Source: an uncultured Bacteroidales bacterium
Lineage (GTDB): Bacteria; Bacteroidota; Bacteroidia; Bacteroidales; F082
DNA length: 64,000 nt
NCBI GenBank assembly: GCA_900318085.1
Contig: ONJF01000002.1
Span: 205,561 to 269,560, forward strand
Reading direction: 5' to 3'
A model generated the notes under the pieces. That model worked only from the letters and a program-made list of their open reading frames with translations. It was not told the DNA's origin and did not search any database. The position numbers and the translations under genes were made by a program. Shown piece by piece: positions 47,263-61,354 of the stretch. Within the stretch, counting starts at the first letter, position 1, and every line of letters starts with the position of its first letter.

Positions 47263-47336
47263 GGTCCCATAGCGCAGTTGGTTAGAGCAACTGACTCATA
47301 ATCAGTAGGTCCTAGGTTCAAGCCCTAGTGGGACCA
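47263..47336 (+). tRNA. tRNA with CAU anticodon (Met elongator or Ile2)
   Basis: A full 74-base cloverleaf. The 7-bp acceptor stem is GGTCCCA/TGGGACC, the D-arm AGCGCAGTTGGTTAGAGC, the anticodon stem ACTGA/TCAGT with loop CTCATAA (anticodon CAU), and the T-arm CTAGG-TTCAAGC-CCTAG. No 3' CCA is encoded. A CAU anticodon can be elongator Met, initiator Met or lysidine-modified Ile2. The fully paired 1-72 end argues against an initiator. Met versus Ile2 cannot be settled by eye. Confidence 0.95.
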
Positions 47337-47358
47337 CGACAATACAAAAAACATGGAT

Positions 47359-47414
47359 TGTAGGGCTGCCAATTCCCCCTTCCAAAGGGGGCGGGGGGAT
47401 TGGACAGCCCTACA
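47359..47414. repeat. REP-like inverted repeat, TGTAGGGCTG family
   Basis: Near-perfect arms 47359-47379 and 47393-47414 (TGTAGGGCTG(T)CCAAT(T)CCCCC) surround a CCCCC ... GGGGG core. It lies between the tRNA and thiL. It is a strong structure that may also end the tRNA transcript, though there is no T tract. Confidence 0.85.
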
Positions 47415-47432
47415 CCAATAATTTAGGATCCC

Positions 47433-48494
47433 ATGGAACAAGAAACCACCCCCAAGGCCCTTACCGATTTGGATGAGCTCGGCGAATTCGGCCTCATCGA
47501 CCAATTGACGCAGGACTTCCCCTTGCGCAATGCCTCTTCGCTGAAAGGCGTCGGTGACGATGCCGCTGTCATCAACCACGAAGGGTATCGTACCCTCGTC
47601 TCGGTTGACATGCTCATCGAAGGCATCCATTTCGACATGACCTATTGCCCTTTGAAGCATCTTGGCTACAAGGCAGCCGTCAGCAATTTCTCCGACATCT
47701 ACGCCATGAACGGCACCCCCACGCAGATTGTGGTCGGACTGGGCGTTTCGAGCCGCTATACCGCCGAGGCATTAGATGAGTTGTATGCCGGCATCCGCCT
47801 CGCATGCGAACGCTACCATGTCGACATGGTGGGCGGCGACACCACGAGCAGCAAGACGGGCCTTGTCATCTCCATCACGGTCATCGGCATGGCCAAGGAG
47901 GAGGACATCGTCTACCGCAGCGGTGCCAAGAAGAACGACCTGCTGTGCGTCACGGGCGACTTGGGTGGCGCCTACATCGGCCTGCTTATCCTCGAGCGCG
48001 AAAAGGTGGAGTTCCTCTCCAACCCCAACATGCAACCCCAACTGAAAGGCATGGAGTATGTGCTCGAGCGCCAACTGAAGCCCGAAGCCCGTAAGGATGT
48101 CGTGGAACAACTCAAGACCTTGGGCATTAAGCCCACCTCGATGATCGACATTTCTGATGGTCTCGCTTCCGAGATCCTGCACCTCTGCAAGGAGAGTGGC
48201 GTGGGCTGCCAGCTCTATGAGGACAAAATCCCGATTGACCCGACCACCGACAAGATGGCCAAGGAGTTCCAAATCGTGCCTTCGGTGGCGGCTTTGAGTG
48301 GGGGCGAGGACTACGAACTGCTCTTCACCATCGACCAGAAGGACTATGAGAAGATACAGACCCTGTCGGCGGACGTGACAGTCATCGGCTATATGACCGA
48401 CGACAAAGGCGTGGCCGAGATGATCACCCCCGACAGCCATGTCATCCCCATCAAGGCCCAAGGCTGGGACCACATGAGAAAGAAGCAAGAATAG
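47433..48494 (+). CDS. thiL: thiamine-monophosphate kinase
   Basis: A 353-residue cytoplasmic kinase that phosphorylates thiamine monophosphate to thiamine pyrophosphate, the last step of coenzyme synthesis. Characteristic segments are GEFGLIDQL, GVGDDAAV, VSVDMLIEGIHFDM, GYKAAVSNFSDIYAMNGTP and MVGGDTTSSKTGLVISITVIG, with Asp residues for Mg-ATP binding, and later SMIDISDGLASEI and GGEDYELLF. No TPP riboswitch was recognised near it. The start ATG lies 18 bases after the palindromic element. Confidence 0.94.
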   Translation: MEQETTPKALTDLDELGEFGLIDQLTQDFPLRNASSLKGVGDDAAVINHEGYRTLVSVDMLIEGIHFDMTYCPLKHLGYKAAVSNFSDIYAMNGTPTQIVVGLGVSSRYTAEALDELYAGIRLACERYHVDMVGGDTTSSKTGLVISITVIGMAKEEDIVYRSGAKKNDLLCVTGDLGGAYIGLLILEREKVEFLSNPNMQPQLKGMEYVLERQLKPEARKDVVEQLKTLGIKPTSMIDISDGLASEILHLCKESGVGCQLYEDKIPIDPTTDKMAKEFQIVPSVAALSGGEDYELLFTIDQKDYEKIQTLSADVTVIGYMTDDKGVAEMITPDSHVIPIKAQGWDHMRKKQE

Positions 48495-48513
48495 TATACT
48501 TATCACAATTTTG

Positions 48514-48521
48514 TAGGTTTG
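48514..48521 (+). promoter_or_regulatory. -7 promoter box for uvrC
   Basis: TAGGTTTG fits TAnnTTTG, 23 bases before the ATG at 48545. Confidence 0.5.
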
Positions 48522-48544
48522 CAAGTTTTGTGAGAGATACACCT

Positions 48545-50350
48545 ATGATAGAATTGCCTGAAATAGTGAAACAAAAGCTCGCCGCGCTGCCCAACAAGCC
48601 TGGCGTGTATCGCTATTTCGACAAAAGCGGCACCCTCATCTATGTAGGCAAGGCCAAGAACCTGAAACGCCGCGTCAGCAGTTATTTCAACAAGGAACAG
48701 ACGGGCAAGACGCGCGTCCTCGTGAGCAAGATTGCCGACCTCGAATACAGCATTGTCGACTCGGAGTCGGAGGCCCTGCTGCTTGAGAACACGATGATCA
48801 AGCAGTACAAGCCGCGCTACAACATCATGCTCAAGGACGACAAGACCTACCCTTGGATTTGCATCAAGAAGGAGGCCTTTCCAAGGGTCTTCCTCACACG
48901 TCGCAAGGTGAATGACGGCTCGGAGTACTTCGGCCCTTATCCCTCGGTGCGCACGGCGCATATCCTCCTCGACTTGCTCGGTCAGGTGTATAAGGTGCGT
49001 TCCTGTCGTACGCCGCTGACGGAAGCGGGTGTCGAGAAAGGCAAGTACAAGGTCTGCCTCGACTATCATATCCACAAATGCAACGGTCCATGCGAGGGGC
49101 TGGTTTCGCGTGACGACTACAACGCCATGATTGCGGAGATCCGCGAGATCATCAAGGGCAATATGGGTGGCGTACTTCGCGACCTGAAGGCACAGATGAT
49201 GGACCACGCCTCGCGCATGGAGTTTGAGGAGGCGCAACTCATCAAGGAAAAATATGACCTCTTGGAGGAGTACCGCAGCCGTTCCACCGTGGTGAGCGCG
49301 ACCATCCATAATGTAGAGGTGTTCTCTTATGTCGATGACGATGAGACGTTCTATGTCAACTATATGAAGGTGATGGACGGTGCTGTGGTGCAAAGCCATT
49401 CCTTCGAGATGAAACGCCGTTTGGAAGAGACTGCCGAAGAACTACTGTTATTGGCTATTACTGAATTGCGGCAGCAGTTTGATGAGCCGGCAGCCGAAAT
49501 CATCGTCCCGATGAAGTTGGACTATGCCCTTGGCGGGGTACAGGTGACCATACCACAGCGTGGCGACAAGCTGAAGTTGCTTGAACTCTCACGCCGCAAT
49601 GCCATGCAGTATAAGATCGACCTTGAGAAGCAACGCACCCTCGTCGATCCCGAAAGACATCAGAAACGTGTCTTGAGCCAACTGAAAGAGGCCTTGCAAC
49701 TGGAACAATTGCCCGAGGTGATTGAGTGTTTCGACAACTCCAACTTCCAAGGCGACTATGCCGTGGCGGGCATGGTGCAGTTCGTGAACGGCAAGCCCAA
49801 CAAGGCGGGCTACCGCCATTTCAACATCAAGACGGTGGAAGGCCCCGATGACTATGCCTCAATGAAAGAGGTGGTCAGAAGGCGCTATTCACGCCTTATC
49901 GAGGAGGGCAAGCCTTTGCCCAACCTCCTTATCACCGATGGCGGTAAGGGACAGATGGAAGTGGTGCGACAGGTGATACAAGACGAGTTGCACGTCGACA
50001 TCCCCATTGCAGGTTTGGCCAAGGATGACCGTCATCGTACCAACGAGCTGCTTTTCGGCTTTCCGCCGCGTGTGGTGGGCCTGAAGCCCAACTCGGAAGT
50101 GTTTCGCTTATTGGCGCATATCCAGGATGAGGTACACCGTTTTGCCATCACTTTCCACCGTAAGAAATTCGAGAAAGGCTTTATGCACTCCGAACTGGCC
50201 GAGATCAAGGGGATAGGGAAGAAGACGGCTGAGAAGCTGCTTTTGGAACTGAAATCGGTAAAAGGCATCAAGGAAGCCTCACTCGAGCGTCTCGCCGAGG
50301 TCATAGGTCCCGCCAAGGCAGAGATTGTTTATAAGCATTTTCATGGATAA
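48545..50350 (+). CDS. uvrC: excinuclease ABC subunit C
   Basis: A 601-residue nuclease of nucleotide excision repair that makes both incisions around a UvrB-bound lesion. An N-terminal GIY-YIG domain (~15-95, KPGVYRYFDKSGTLIYVGKA) makes the 3' cut. A Cys-rich stretch (DYHIHKCNGPCEG) and a UvrB-interacting UVR motif (~200-235) follow. Next are the RNase H-like domain (IECFDNSNFQGDYAVAGMVQF) and the C-terminal helix-hairpin-helix region (IKGIGKKTAEKLL, ~550). ATG 48545 (MIELPEIV) was preferred over a GTG 5 codons upstream. Confidence 0.96.
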   Translation: MIELPEIVKQKLAALPNKPGVYRYFDKSGTLIYVGKAKNLKRRVSSYFNKEQTGKTRVLVSKIADLEYSIVDSESEALLLENTMIKQYKPRYNIMLKDDKTYPWICIKKEAFPRVFLTRRKVNDGSEYFGPYPSVRTAHILLDLLGQVYKVRSCRTPLTEAGVEKGKYKVCLDYHIHKCNGPCEGLVSRDDYNAMIAEIREIIKGNMGGVLRDLKAQMMDHASRMEFEEAQLIKEKYDLLEEYRSRSTVVSATIHNVEVFSYVDDDETFYVNYMKVMDGAVVQSHSFEMKRRLEETAEELLLLAITELRQQFDEPAAEIIVPMKLDYALGGVQVTIPQRGDKLKLLELSRRNAMQYKIDLEKQRTLVDPERHQKRVLSQLKEALQLEQLPEVIECFDNSNFQGDYAVAGMVQFVNGKPNKAGYRHFNIKTVEGPDDYASMKEVVRRRYSRLIEEGKPLPNLLITDGGKGQMEVVRQVIQDELHVDIPIAGLAKDDRHRTNELLFGFPPRVVGLKPNSEVFRLLAHIQDEVHRFAITFHRKKFEKGFMHSELAEIKGIGKKTAEKLLLELKSVKGIKEASLERLAEVIGPAKAEIVYKHFHG

Positions 50351-50352
50351 GT

Positions 50353-50396
50353 AGATTCCCTTTGGGAATGGCGATCACCATTCCCAAAGGGAATCT
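50353..50396. repeat. REP-like perfect inverted repeat, GATTCCCTTTGGGAAT family
   Basis: Perfect 19-base arms 50353-50371 and 50378-50396 with a 6-base spacer, each arm itself palindromic. It lies between the convergent uvrC and atpG stop codons, beginning 2 bases after the uvrC stop. It is the same family as 46386-46514 and 61222-61258. Confidence 0.9.
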
Positions 50397-50404
50397 CAAT
50401 AAGG

Positions 50405-51277
50405 TTATCCCTTCAATGCCTCGGCACCACCCACGATATCGATCAACTCGTTGGTGATGACATTCTGACGGGCCTTGTTGTATTGGATCTTCAGTTCTTG
50501 CGACAGTTGGTCGGCATTGTCGCTGGCGATGTGCATAGCCGTCATGCGGGCTCCATGTTCGGCAGTGAGCGTGTCGAGCATGACGGAATAGAAATTTGTG
50601 CGCACTACCTTGGGGATCAGGTCGTTGACAAAAGTCTCCTTGTCGGGCTCCACGATGTAGTCAAAACTCGGACCTTCGCTTGATGCCACGGCCTTCAATG
50701 GCAGCATCACCTCGCGTGTAGGCACCTGCACGCCGGCATTCTTGAAGTGGTTGAACACCAGCTCCACACAGTCGACTTTCTTGCTCAAGAACAGTTCTAC
50801 CATCATGTCGCTGATCTCCATGGCCAAGTCGTATGACATGCTCTCGGCCAACGGCGCATATTGCTTCTCCACTGGGATGCCGAATTTCTTGGCATAGTCG
50901 TTGACCTTCTTGCCCACCAGGAAGACGATAATGTTGTCAGCACCCAGCTTTTCCACATACTCGTCATAGGCTTGCTTGAAGAGCTTGCATATGTTGGAGT
51001 TGTATACGCCACAAAGGCCGCTACTTGACGAGAAAGCCATCAGTGCGACCTTCTTTACCTCGCGATGTTCGGCCAGCGGGATGCAGACTTCGCCCTCGAG
51101 GGAGCCGAGGTAGTTGGACAAGGCCTCGCTCAACTTGTTTTTGTAAGGCAGAAACCGCGTCGTGATGCCTTCGGTCTTCTTCAGCTTGGCTGCCGACACC
51201 ATCTTCATCGCACTCGTGATCTTTTGTGTCGAGGCGACGGAAACGATGCGTGCCCGTATTTCTTTTAGTGATGCCAT
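50405..51277 (-). CDS. atpG: F-type ATP synthase gamma subunit
   Basis: A 290-residue central-stalk subunit that rotates inside the alpha3-beta3 head. The N-terminal helix (ASLKEIRARIVSVASTQKITSAMKMVSAAKLKK) and the C-terminal helix (EHGARMTAMHIASDNADQLSQ, ending NVITNELIDIVGGAEAL) are the conserved coiled-coil that contacts beta and epsilon. It is the last gene of the operon on the minus strand, separated from atpA by 136 bases that hold a palindromic repeat. Confidence 0.96.
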   Translation of the reverse strand: MASLKEIRARIVSVASTQKITSAMKMVSAAKLKKTEGITTRFLPYKNKLSEALSNYLGSLEGEVCIPLAEHREVKKVALMAFSSSSGLCGVYNSNICKLFKQAYDEYVEKLGADNIIVFLVGKKVNDYAKKFGIPVEKQYAPLAESMSYDLAMEISDMMVELFLSKKVDCVELVFNHFKNAGVQVPTREVMLPLKAVASSEGPSFDYIVEPDKETFVNDLIPKVVRTNFYSVMLDTLTAEHGARMTAMHIASDNADQLSQELKIQYNKARQNVITNELIDIVGGAEALKG

Positions 51278-51298
51278 TTTTCTTCTTTTTGGCTACTG

Positions 51299-51405
51299 GC
51301 TACTGGCTTCTAGCTCCTGGCAGTTTCAACCGAGAATGTCATTGCGGGCTTGACCCGCAATCTCCTAAATACGGTGAAGTTGCCAGAGGCCAGAGGCCAG
51401 AAGCC
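51299..51405. repeat. REP-like element between atpA and atpG
   Basis: The inner hairpin ATTGCGGG-cttga-CCCGCAAT (51341-51361), preceded by GTC and followed by CTCC, is the same GTCATTGCGGGCTTGAC-type family as 40210-40299. It is flanked by imperfect CTGGCTTCTAG / GGCCAGAAGCC inverted arms with several direct TGGC repeats. Confidence 0.8.
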
Positions 51406-51413
51406 GAAAGCAA

Positions 51414-52991
<1,578 letters not shown>

Positions 52992-53036
52992 GTATGTTGA
53001 AATGTTGTTTGTTGACTGTTTAATTGTTGTTTGGTT

Positions 53037-53064
53037 GTAGAGACGTAGCGCGCTACGTCTCTAC
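53037..53064. repeat. REP-like perfect palindrome between atpH and atpA
   Basis: A perfect 28-base palindrome (GTAGAGACGTAGCG and its complement), whose last base is the first of the atpH stop codon on the minus strand. It shares the GTAGAGACG arms with 19839-19868. Confidence 0.9.
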
Positions 53065-53600
53065 TATTTTAGTCTATTTTTCAGCGCGTTCAGTTGTCCC
53101 GCCACGCTGGCGTCCATCCTAGAGTTCTCGATGTCGAGGATGAAGCCACCGATGAGTTTCGGGTCGATGTGCACCGCTATCTCGGCATCTGCACCGAAGG
53201 TCTGCTTGATGAAGGCCTTGATGTGGTCGTAGGTTGCATCAGACAGTTCGGTGGCCGTGGTGACACTGGTGCTTAAGATATTGTGTTTTTGCCTATACAT
53301 CTCCATGTATTTCATCGCAATGAGGAACATCTTGTCCTCGCGCTTATGATCCGCTACGAAGGCGATGAATTGCTTCAGACAGTCGTGCATGGGTTCGCCG
53401 ATCGACATTTCCAACAGTTTCACCTTCTCTTCGGCAGGCACGATGGGATCGGCCAACACTTCATTGAATTGGGAGATGGCCAAGAGGTAGTTATGGGCGA
53501 AGCGGGTCAGACCGTCGTAGACGGCATCTTCGCAGCCCTGCTCTTGCGCTGTCTGGAACAGTGCGCGCGCATATCTCACCGATATTCTTCCGTTGTCCAT
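53064..53600 (-). CDS. atpH: F-type ATP synthase delta subunit
   Basis: A 178-residue OSCP/delta subunit that links the b stalk to the top of the alpha3-beta3 head. An N-terminal helical domain (RISVRYARALFQTAQEQG) and a C-terminal sheet (AEIAVHIDPKLIGGFILDIENSRMDASVAGQLNALKNRL) are clear. Its stop codon abuts a perfect palindrome. The start lies 3 bases after the atpF stop. Confidence 0.96.
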   Translation of the reverse strand: MDNGRISVRYARALFQTAQEQGCEDAVYDGLTRFAHNYLLAISQFNEVLADPIVPAEEKVKLLEMSIGEPMHDCLKQFIAFVADHKREDKMFLIAMKYMEMYRQKHNILSTSVTTATELSDATYDHIKAFIKQTFGADAEIAVHIDPKLIGGFILDIENSRMDASVAGQLNALKNRLK

Positions 53601-53603
53601 AGT

Positions 53604-54107
53604 TTATGCCTCAATGCGGGGTTGGTTGTTGTTGAGCAGTTGCTCGATATAGGCGCTCTGCGATTCTTTGTCGCTCAACTCGCGCTGCAAAAGCTTCTCT
53701 GCGATGTCGACCGAAAGGGCGATGACCTCGTTTTTGATGTTGGCCATGGCTTCGGCTTGCTCTTTTTCGATCTTCAGGCGGGCGTCGGCCACGATCTTCT
53801 CGGCCTCCTGCCGGGCTTGTGTCTTCGCCTCTTCGATGAGTTGGGTCTTCAAGTCCTGGCTCTCCTTCAAGATCTTGATTTGCTCGGCTTGTGCCGCCGC
53901 CATGGTCTCCTGACGCTTCTGCTCGATGCCAGCGAGGGCGTTGTTGGCCTCTTCGGCGGCGAGGAGCGAATCGGAGATATGGGCGTTGCGTTTCTCAACG
54001 GCCCCCATGATCTTCGGCCATCCGGCCTTCGCCAAGATAAGGAAGACAATGACGAAGGCGATGAGCATCCATATCACTAATCCACTTTCGGGAAGAAATA
54101 GATCCAT
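53604..54107 (-). CDS. atpF: F-type ATP synthase b subunit
   Basis: A 167-residue peripheral stalk subunit. One N-terminal transmembrane helix (~10-28, LVIWMLIAFVIVFLILAKAG) is followed by a long charged coiled-coil (EAKTQARQEAEKIVADARLKIEKEQAEA). It is preceded on the minus strand by an unusually long 147-base gap to atpE, which holds a palindromic repeat, whereas atpH follows with a 3-base gap. Confidence 0.95.
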   Translation of the reverse strand: MDLFLPESGLVIWMLIAFVIVFLILAKAGWPKIMGAVEKRNAHISDSLLAAEEANNALAGIEQKRQETMAAAQAEQIKILKESQDLKTQLIEEAKTQARQEAEKIVADARLKIEKEQAEAMANIKNEVIALSVDIAEKLLQRELSDKESQSAYIEQLLNNNQPRIEA

Positions 54108-54156
54108 GTGTTATTTTGTTTAATAGTTGAATCGTTGATTGTAGAATGGGGACCAA

Positions 54157-54229
54157 GGGACTACAGGACGGTCCTTCGACAAGCTCAGGAACCTTAGGTC
54201 GTTGAGCTTGTCGAAACGCCCGTAGTCCC
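54157..54229. repeat. REP-like inverted repeat between atpE and atpF
   Basis: The outer pair GGGACTAC ... GTAGTCCC (54157-54164, 54222-54229) encloses the inner TTCGACAAGCTCAGG ... TTGAGCTTGTCGAA arms (~54175-54192 and 54201-54215). It belongs to the TTCGACAAGCTCAGG family with 43167-43230. Confidence 0.85.
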
Positions 54230-54254
54230 GTAGTCTCATAGTCTCGCGTCATTG

Positions 54255-54500
54255 TTAGCCGAGGGCGGCCAACAGGCAGACGACGATGGCGAACAGAGTT
54301 GCACCTTCGACGAGAGCGCCGGCGATGATCATACCCGACTGGATGTTGCTTGACGCTTCGGGCTGACGCGCCATGGCTTCCATGGCGGACTGACCGATTT
54401 TACCGATACCGAGGGCGGCACCGATGACTGCGATAGCTGCTGCGATGGCGGCCATACCCGGCACCAAATTCATCGCATCAAGAAGGATTGCTAATAACAT
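54255..54500 (-). CDS. atpE: F-type ATP synthase c subunit
   Basis: An 81-residue two-helix proteolipid that forms the rotor ring. Helix 1 is AAIAAAIAVIGAALGIGKIG, the polar loop is the signature ARQPEA, and helix 2 (GMIIAGALVEGATLFAIVVCLL) bears the ion-binding Glu in LVEGAT. The positions that hold Gln and Ser/Thr ligands in sodium-binding c rings are Ile and Gly-Ala here, so proton coupling is more likely. The gap to atpB is 78 bases and the gap to atpF is 147. Confidence 0.95.
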   Translation of the reverse strand: MLLAILLDAMNLVPGMAAIAAAIAVIGAALGIGKIGQSAMEAMARQPEASSNIQSGMIIAGALVEGATLFAIVVCLLAALG

Positions 54501-54578
54501 AATGTTTAATTTTAAAATTGTTAATGGATGATTATTTAATTACTTGATTCTCAATTTTTAACTCTAAACTCTAAACTC

Positions 54579-55724
54579 TCAACTCTTATGATCGGGTTCA
54601 TGTTGTGCCATGCCAATAAATAAGGATGACAATATGGTGAAAACATAGGCCTGGATGTAGGCCACCAGCAGTTCCAGCGCCGTCATGAAGATGGTCATGA
54701 AGATGCTGACGATGCTCATCACGCCACCCATGCCGGCACCATACATGCCGCCGATGATGAAGATCAGCGCCATGAGCACCATGATGACGATGTGACCGGC
54801 CAGGATGTTGGCGAACAGACGGACCATCAGGGCAAAGGGCTTGGTGATGGTGGAGATAAGTTCGATGATGGGCATCAGCGGGAGGGCCTTCAGGAAGATG
54901 GGCACATCGGGCCAAAGGATGTCTTTCCAGTAGTGGCGGTTGCCGAAGAGGTTCACAAAGAAGTAGGTCAGCAACGCCAGCACGATGGTGATGCTTAAGT
55001 TACCCGTCACATTGGCCCCGAAGGGGAAGAACGGGATGAGGCCGAACAGGTTGGCAAAGAAGATGAAGAAGAACACCGTCAGTAGGTAGGGCGCGAATTT
55101 CTTCACTTTCTTCTCTGGGATATTGGGACGGATGATGCCATCAAGAACCATGTAGGTGAGCCATTCGATGAGACCTTGGTATTTGGTGGGCTTGCCCATG
55201 GGGTTTTTCTCGTACTTTCTCGCGGCGGGTAGGAAGAAAGCCAGCAGGAAGGCGCAGACAAGGAAGATGCCAAAGGCGTTCTTGGTGAACGAGATGTCGA
55301 ACGGGCGCGAAATGCTGCCGTCGGCTTTCACTTCCACTAGCTTGCCTGGATATTTGTCGGCGTTGATGGGCTCGATGAAGAAGTTGGCACCCTTGTGGTT
55401 GAAAGTCTCGCCCTCCTTCAGTTCGCAGATGTGCTTCGACGAGAAGATATGCCAATTGCCACCATCCTTGCATTTCACGATGACGGGCAGCCATACGCAC
55501 ACTGGTTTCTCGTGGATCTCCGTGATGTGGAAACAATACGAGTCGCCTGTGTGGCCGAAGATGAACGACTTGGCGTCAAACTTCTCCTTCTCCTCTGGCG
55601 CAGGGGCTTGGCGCTCTTCCGTCGGCGTCGGCACGATGCTGTCTTGGGCTTGCACCCAACATGGCATCAGTAGCGCAGCGGCGACGATGATGACAAGCGT
55701 GATATGACATATAATGGTTTTCAT
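54579..55724 (-). CDS. atpB: F-type ATP synthase a subunit with long N-terminal extension
   Basis: A 381-residue membrane subunit forming the proton half-channels, about 110 longer than E. coli AtpB. The extra N-terminus begins with a signal-like helix (~4-26, MPCWVQAQ) and a periplasmic domain of ~130 residues with Cys and His (SYCFHITEIHEKPVCVW, HICELKEGETF). Extended AtpB proteins are usual in Bacteroidota. The core helices start near 155. The key Arg is in FALMVRLFANILAGHI and the C-terminal helix is ALELLVAYIQAYVFTILSSLF. It overlaps the preceding 133-residue gene by 4 bases. Confidence 0.95.
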   Translation of the reverse strand: MKTIICHITLVIIVAAALLMPCWVQAQDSIVPTPTEERQAPAPEEKEKFDAKSFIFGHTGDSYCFHITEIHEKPVCVWLPVIVKCKDGGNWHIFSSKHICELKEGETFNHKGANFFIEPINADKYPGKLVEVKADGSISRPFDISFTKNAFGIFLVCAFLLAFFLPAARKYEKNPMGKPTKYQGLIEWLTYMVLDGIIRPNIPEKKVKKFAPYLLTVFFFIFFANLFGLIPFFPFGANVTGNLSITIVLALLTYFFVNLFGNRHYWKDILWPDVPIFLKALPLMPIIELISTITKPFALMVRLFANILAGHIVIMVLMALIFIIGGMYGAGMGGVMSIVSIFMTIFMTALELLVAYIQAYVFTILSSLFIGMAQHEPDHKS

Positions 55725-56122
55725 TCGATGCTTTCTTTGTTCGGGTTGTTGTGCTTGAGATAGTGGGTGTAGACAAAAGTCTCCGCGACCAATGCGATGA
55801 GGTAAGCCGCTGTCGTGATGATGACGAAGGGCTTGAAGCCTTCCTTGACAAACAAAAGGTAGAGCACGATCACCAGGGCGGTTAAGCCAAACTTGATGGC
55901 CTTGTACACATAGTGCCAGGTGAGTTTGCCAGGGTGTGCTTCCGTGTTTTTCACCATCATGTGGCAGAAGAAGGCGCCCAGGACCATATAGAGGTTAGGT
56001 CCTGTAATCATCCAATTGCTCCACCATTCTTTTTCGGCGAAGAAGCAGAGCAGGATGCCGTCGAGGACGATGCAAAGGAGCAGGAAGACTGCAAGATATT
56101 TTGTCAACACATTCTTTTTCAT
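55721..56122 (-). CDS. small membrane protein of the atp operon (AtpI-like position)
   Basis: A 133-residue protein with about four hydrophobic helices (~8-27, 38-57, 75-93, 98-117) and few charged residues inside them. It sits between atpC and atpB with 4-base ATGA overlaps on both sides, which implies translational coupling with both. AtpI, a c-ring assembly helper in other bacteria, occupies the same place upstream of atpB. Sequence resemblance is too weak to call by eye, so a role in Fo assembly or ion supply is inference. Confidence 0.75.
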   Translation of the reverse strand: MKKNVLTKYLAVFLLLCIVLDGILLCFFAEKEWWSNWMITGPNLYMVLGAFFCHMMVKNTEAHPGKLTWHYVYKAIKFGLTALVIVLYLLFVKEGFKPFVIITTAAYLIALVAETFVYTHYLKHNNPNKESIE

Positions 56123-56358
56123 AGCTCTACGCAGATGGTCAAATGGTTATCGTGGTTTTCTGTAAATCCACCTTTGATGGCGAACTCCTTGTGCTCGCCA
56201 TTGGCGTCGGTGAGGCTGATCTTGCCGGCCTCGAGGATGGCGACGATAGCGGCATGATGCTCAAGCAGGGTGAAAGGCCCCAACTTGCTCGGCACCGTGA
56301 CGGAGCTGGCTTCGCCCTCAAACAGGGTCTCGCTCGGTGATATGATCTCTACTTTCAT
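56119..56358 (-). CDS. atpC: F-type ATP synthase epsilon subunit, short form
   Basis: A 79-residue subunit containing only the N-terminal beta-sandwich (VEIISPSETLFEGEASSVTVPSKLGPFTLLEHHAAIVAIL). The C-terminal helical hairpin that regulates ATP hydrolysis in other bacteria (~50 residues) is absent. Short epsilon subunits are known in several phyla, including Bacteroidota. It follows atpD by 9 bases. Confidence 0.93.
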   Translation of the reverse strand: MKVEIISPSETLFEGEASSVTVPSKLGPFTLLEHHAAIVAILEAGKISLTDANGEHKEFAIKGGFTENHDNHLTICVEL

Positions 56359-56367
56359 CTCACCTAA

Positions 56368-57888
<1,521 letters not shown>

Positions 57889-57912
57889 CTATTTCTTGAG
57901 TATATGAAGCCG

Positions 57913-57920
57913 CAAATTTA
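57913..57920 (-). promoter_or_regulatory. -7 promoter box for the F-ATPase operon
   Basis: TAAATTTG on the minus strand fits TAnnTTTG, 42 bases before the atpD ATG. Confidence 0.55.
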
Positions 57921-58080
57921 TCAAATTATGTTTTCCGTTCGTCTTTTTTCGATAAAAAAGGGAAAAAAGTACCCGAAAGTGTCAATTGTTGAGATGGACT
58001 AAAAAGCTTTGTTTTTTTGGCCTTGGTTGATAAAATTCAGTTGTAGAATGAAAATAAAATCCTTGTTAGTTATAAAATCC

Positions 58081-58088
58081 TAATTTTG
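58081..58088 (+). promoter_or_regulatory. -7 promoter box almost at the start codon of the sphingolipid operon
   Basis: TAATTTTG fits TAnnTTTG and ends 4 bases before ATG 58093. If used, transcription would start at or within a few bases of the start codon, giving a leaderless mRNA. Confidence 0.55.
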
Positions 58089-58092
58089 CAGT

Positions 58093-61215
<3,123 letters not shown>

Positions 61216-61221
61216 ATAGCC

Positions 61222-61258
61222 GAGATTCCCTTCGGGAATAGAGTATCAGGGGAATCTC
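61222..61258. repeat. partial REP-like element, GATTCCCTTCGGGAAT family
   Basis: A full left arm (61222-61239) with a shortened right arm (~61249-61258) lies 6 bases after the reductase stop. It is a decayed or half copy of the family at 46386 and 50353. Confidence 0.8.
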
Positions 61259-61308
61259 AATGCAAAAATTATTTTCCGATTTCGTTTCTTTTTCTAAAAG
61301 GGATTGCT

Positions 61309-61316
61309 TAATTTTG
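61309..61316 (+). promoter_or_regulatory. -7 promoter box for the V-ATPase operon
   Basis: TAATTTTG fits TAnnTTTG, 38 bases before the ATG at 61355. Confidence 0.6.
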
Positions 61317-61354
61317 CCCCCTAATTCAGAAATAACAAACAAATCGAAAAATAT

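Noticed and set aside
47263-47336. Initiator tRNA-fMet
   Set aside because: The acceptor stem pairs fully at its first base pair, whereas bacterial initiators normally lack that pair.
54255-54500. Sodium-specific c ring
   Set aside because: Positions that carry the Gln and Ser/Thr ligands in sodium-type c subunits are Ile and Gly-Ala here, so proton use is favoured.
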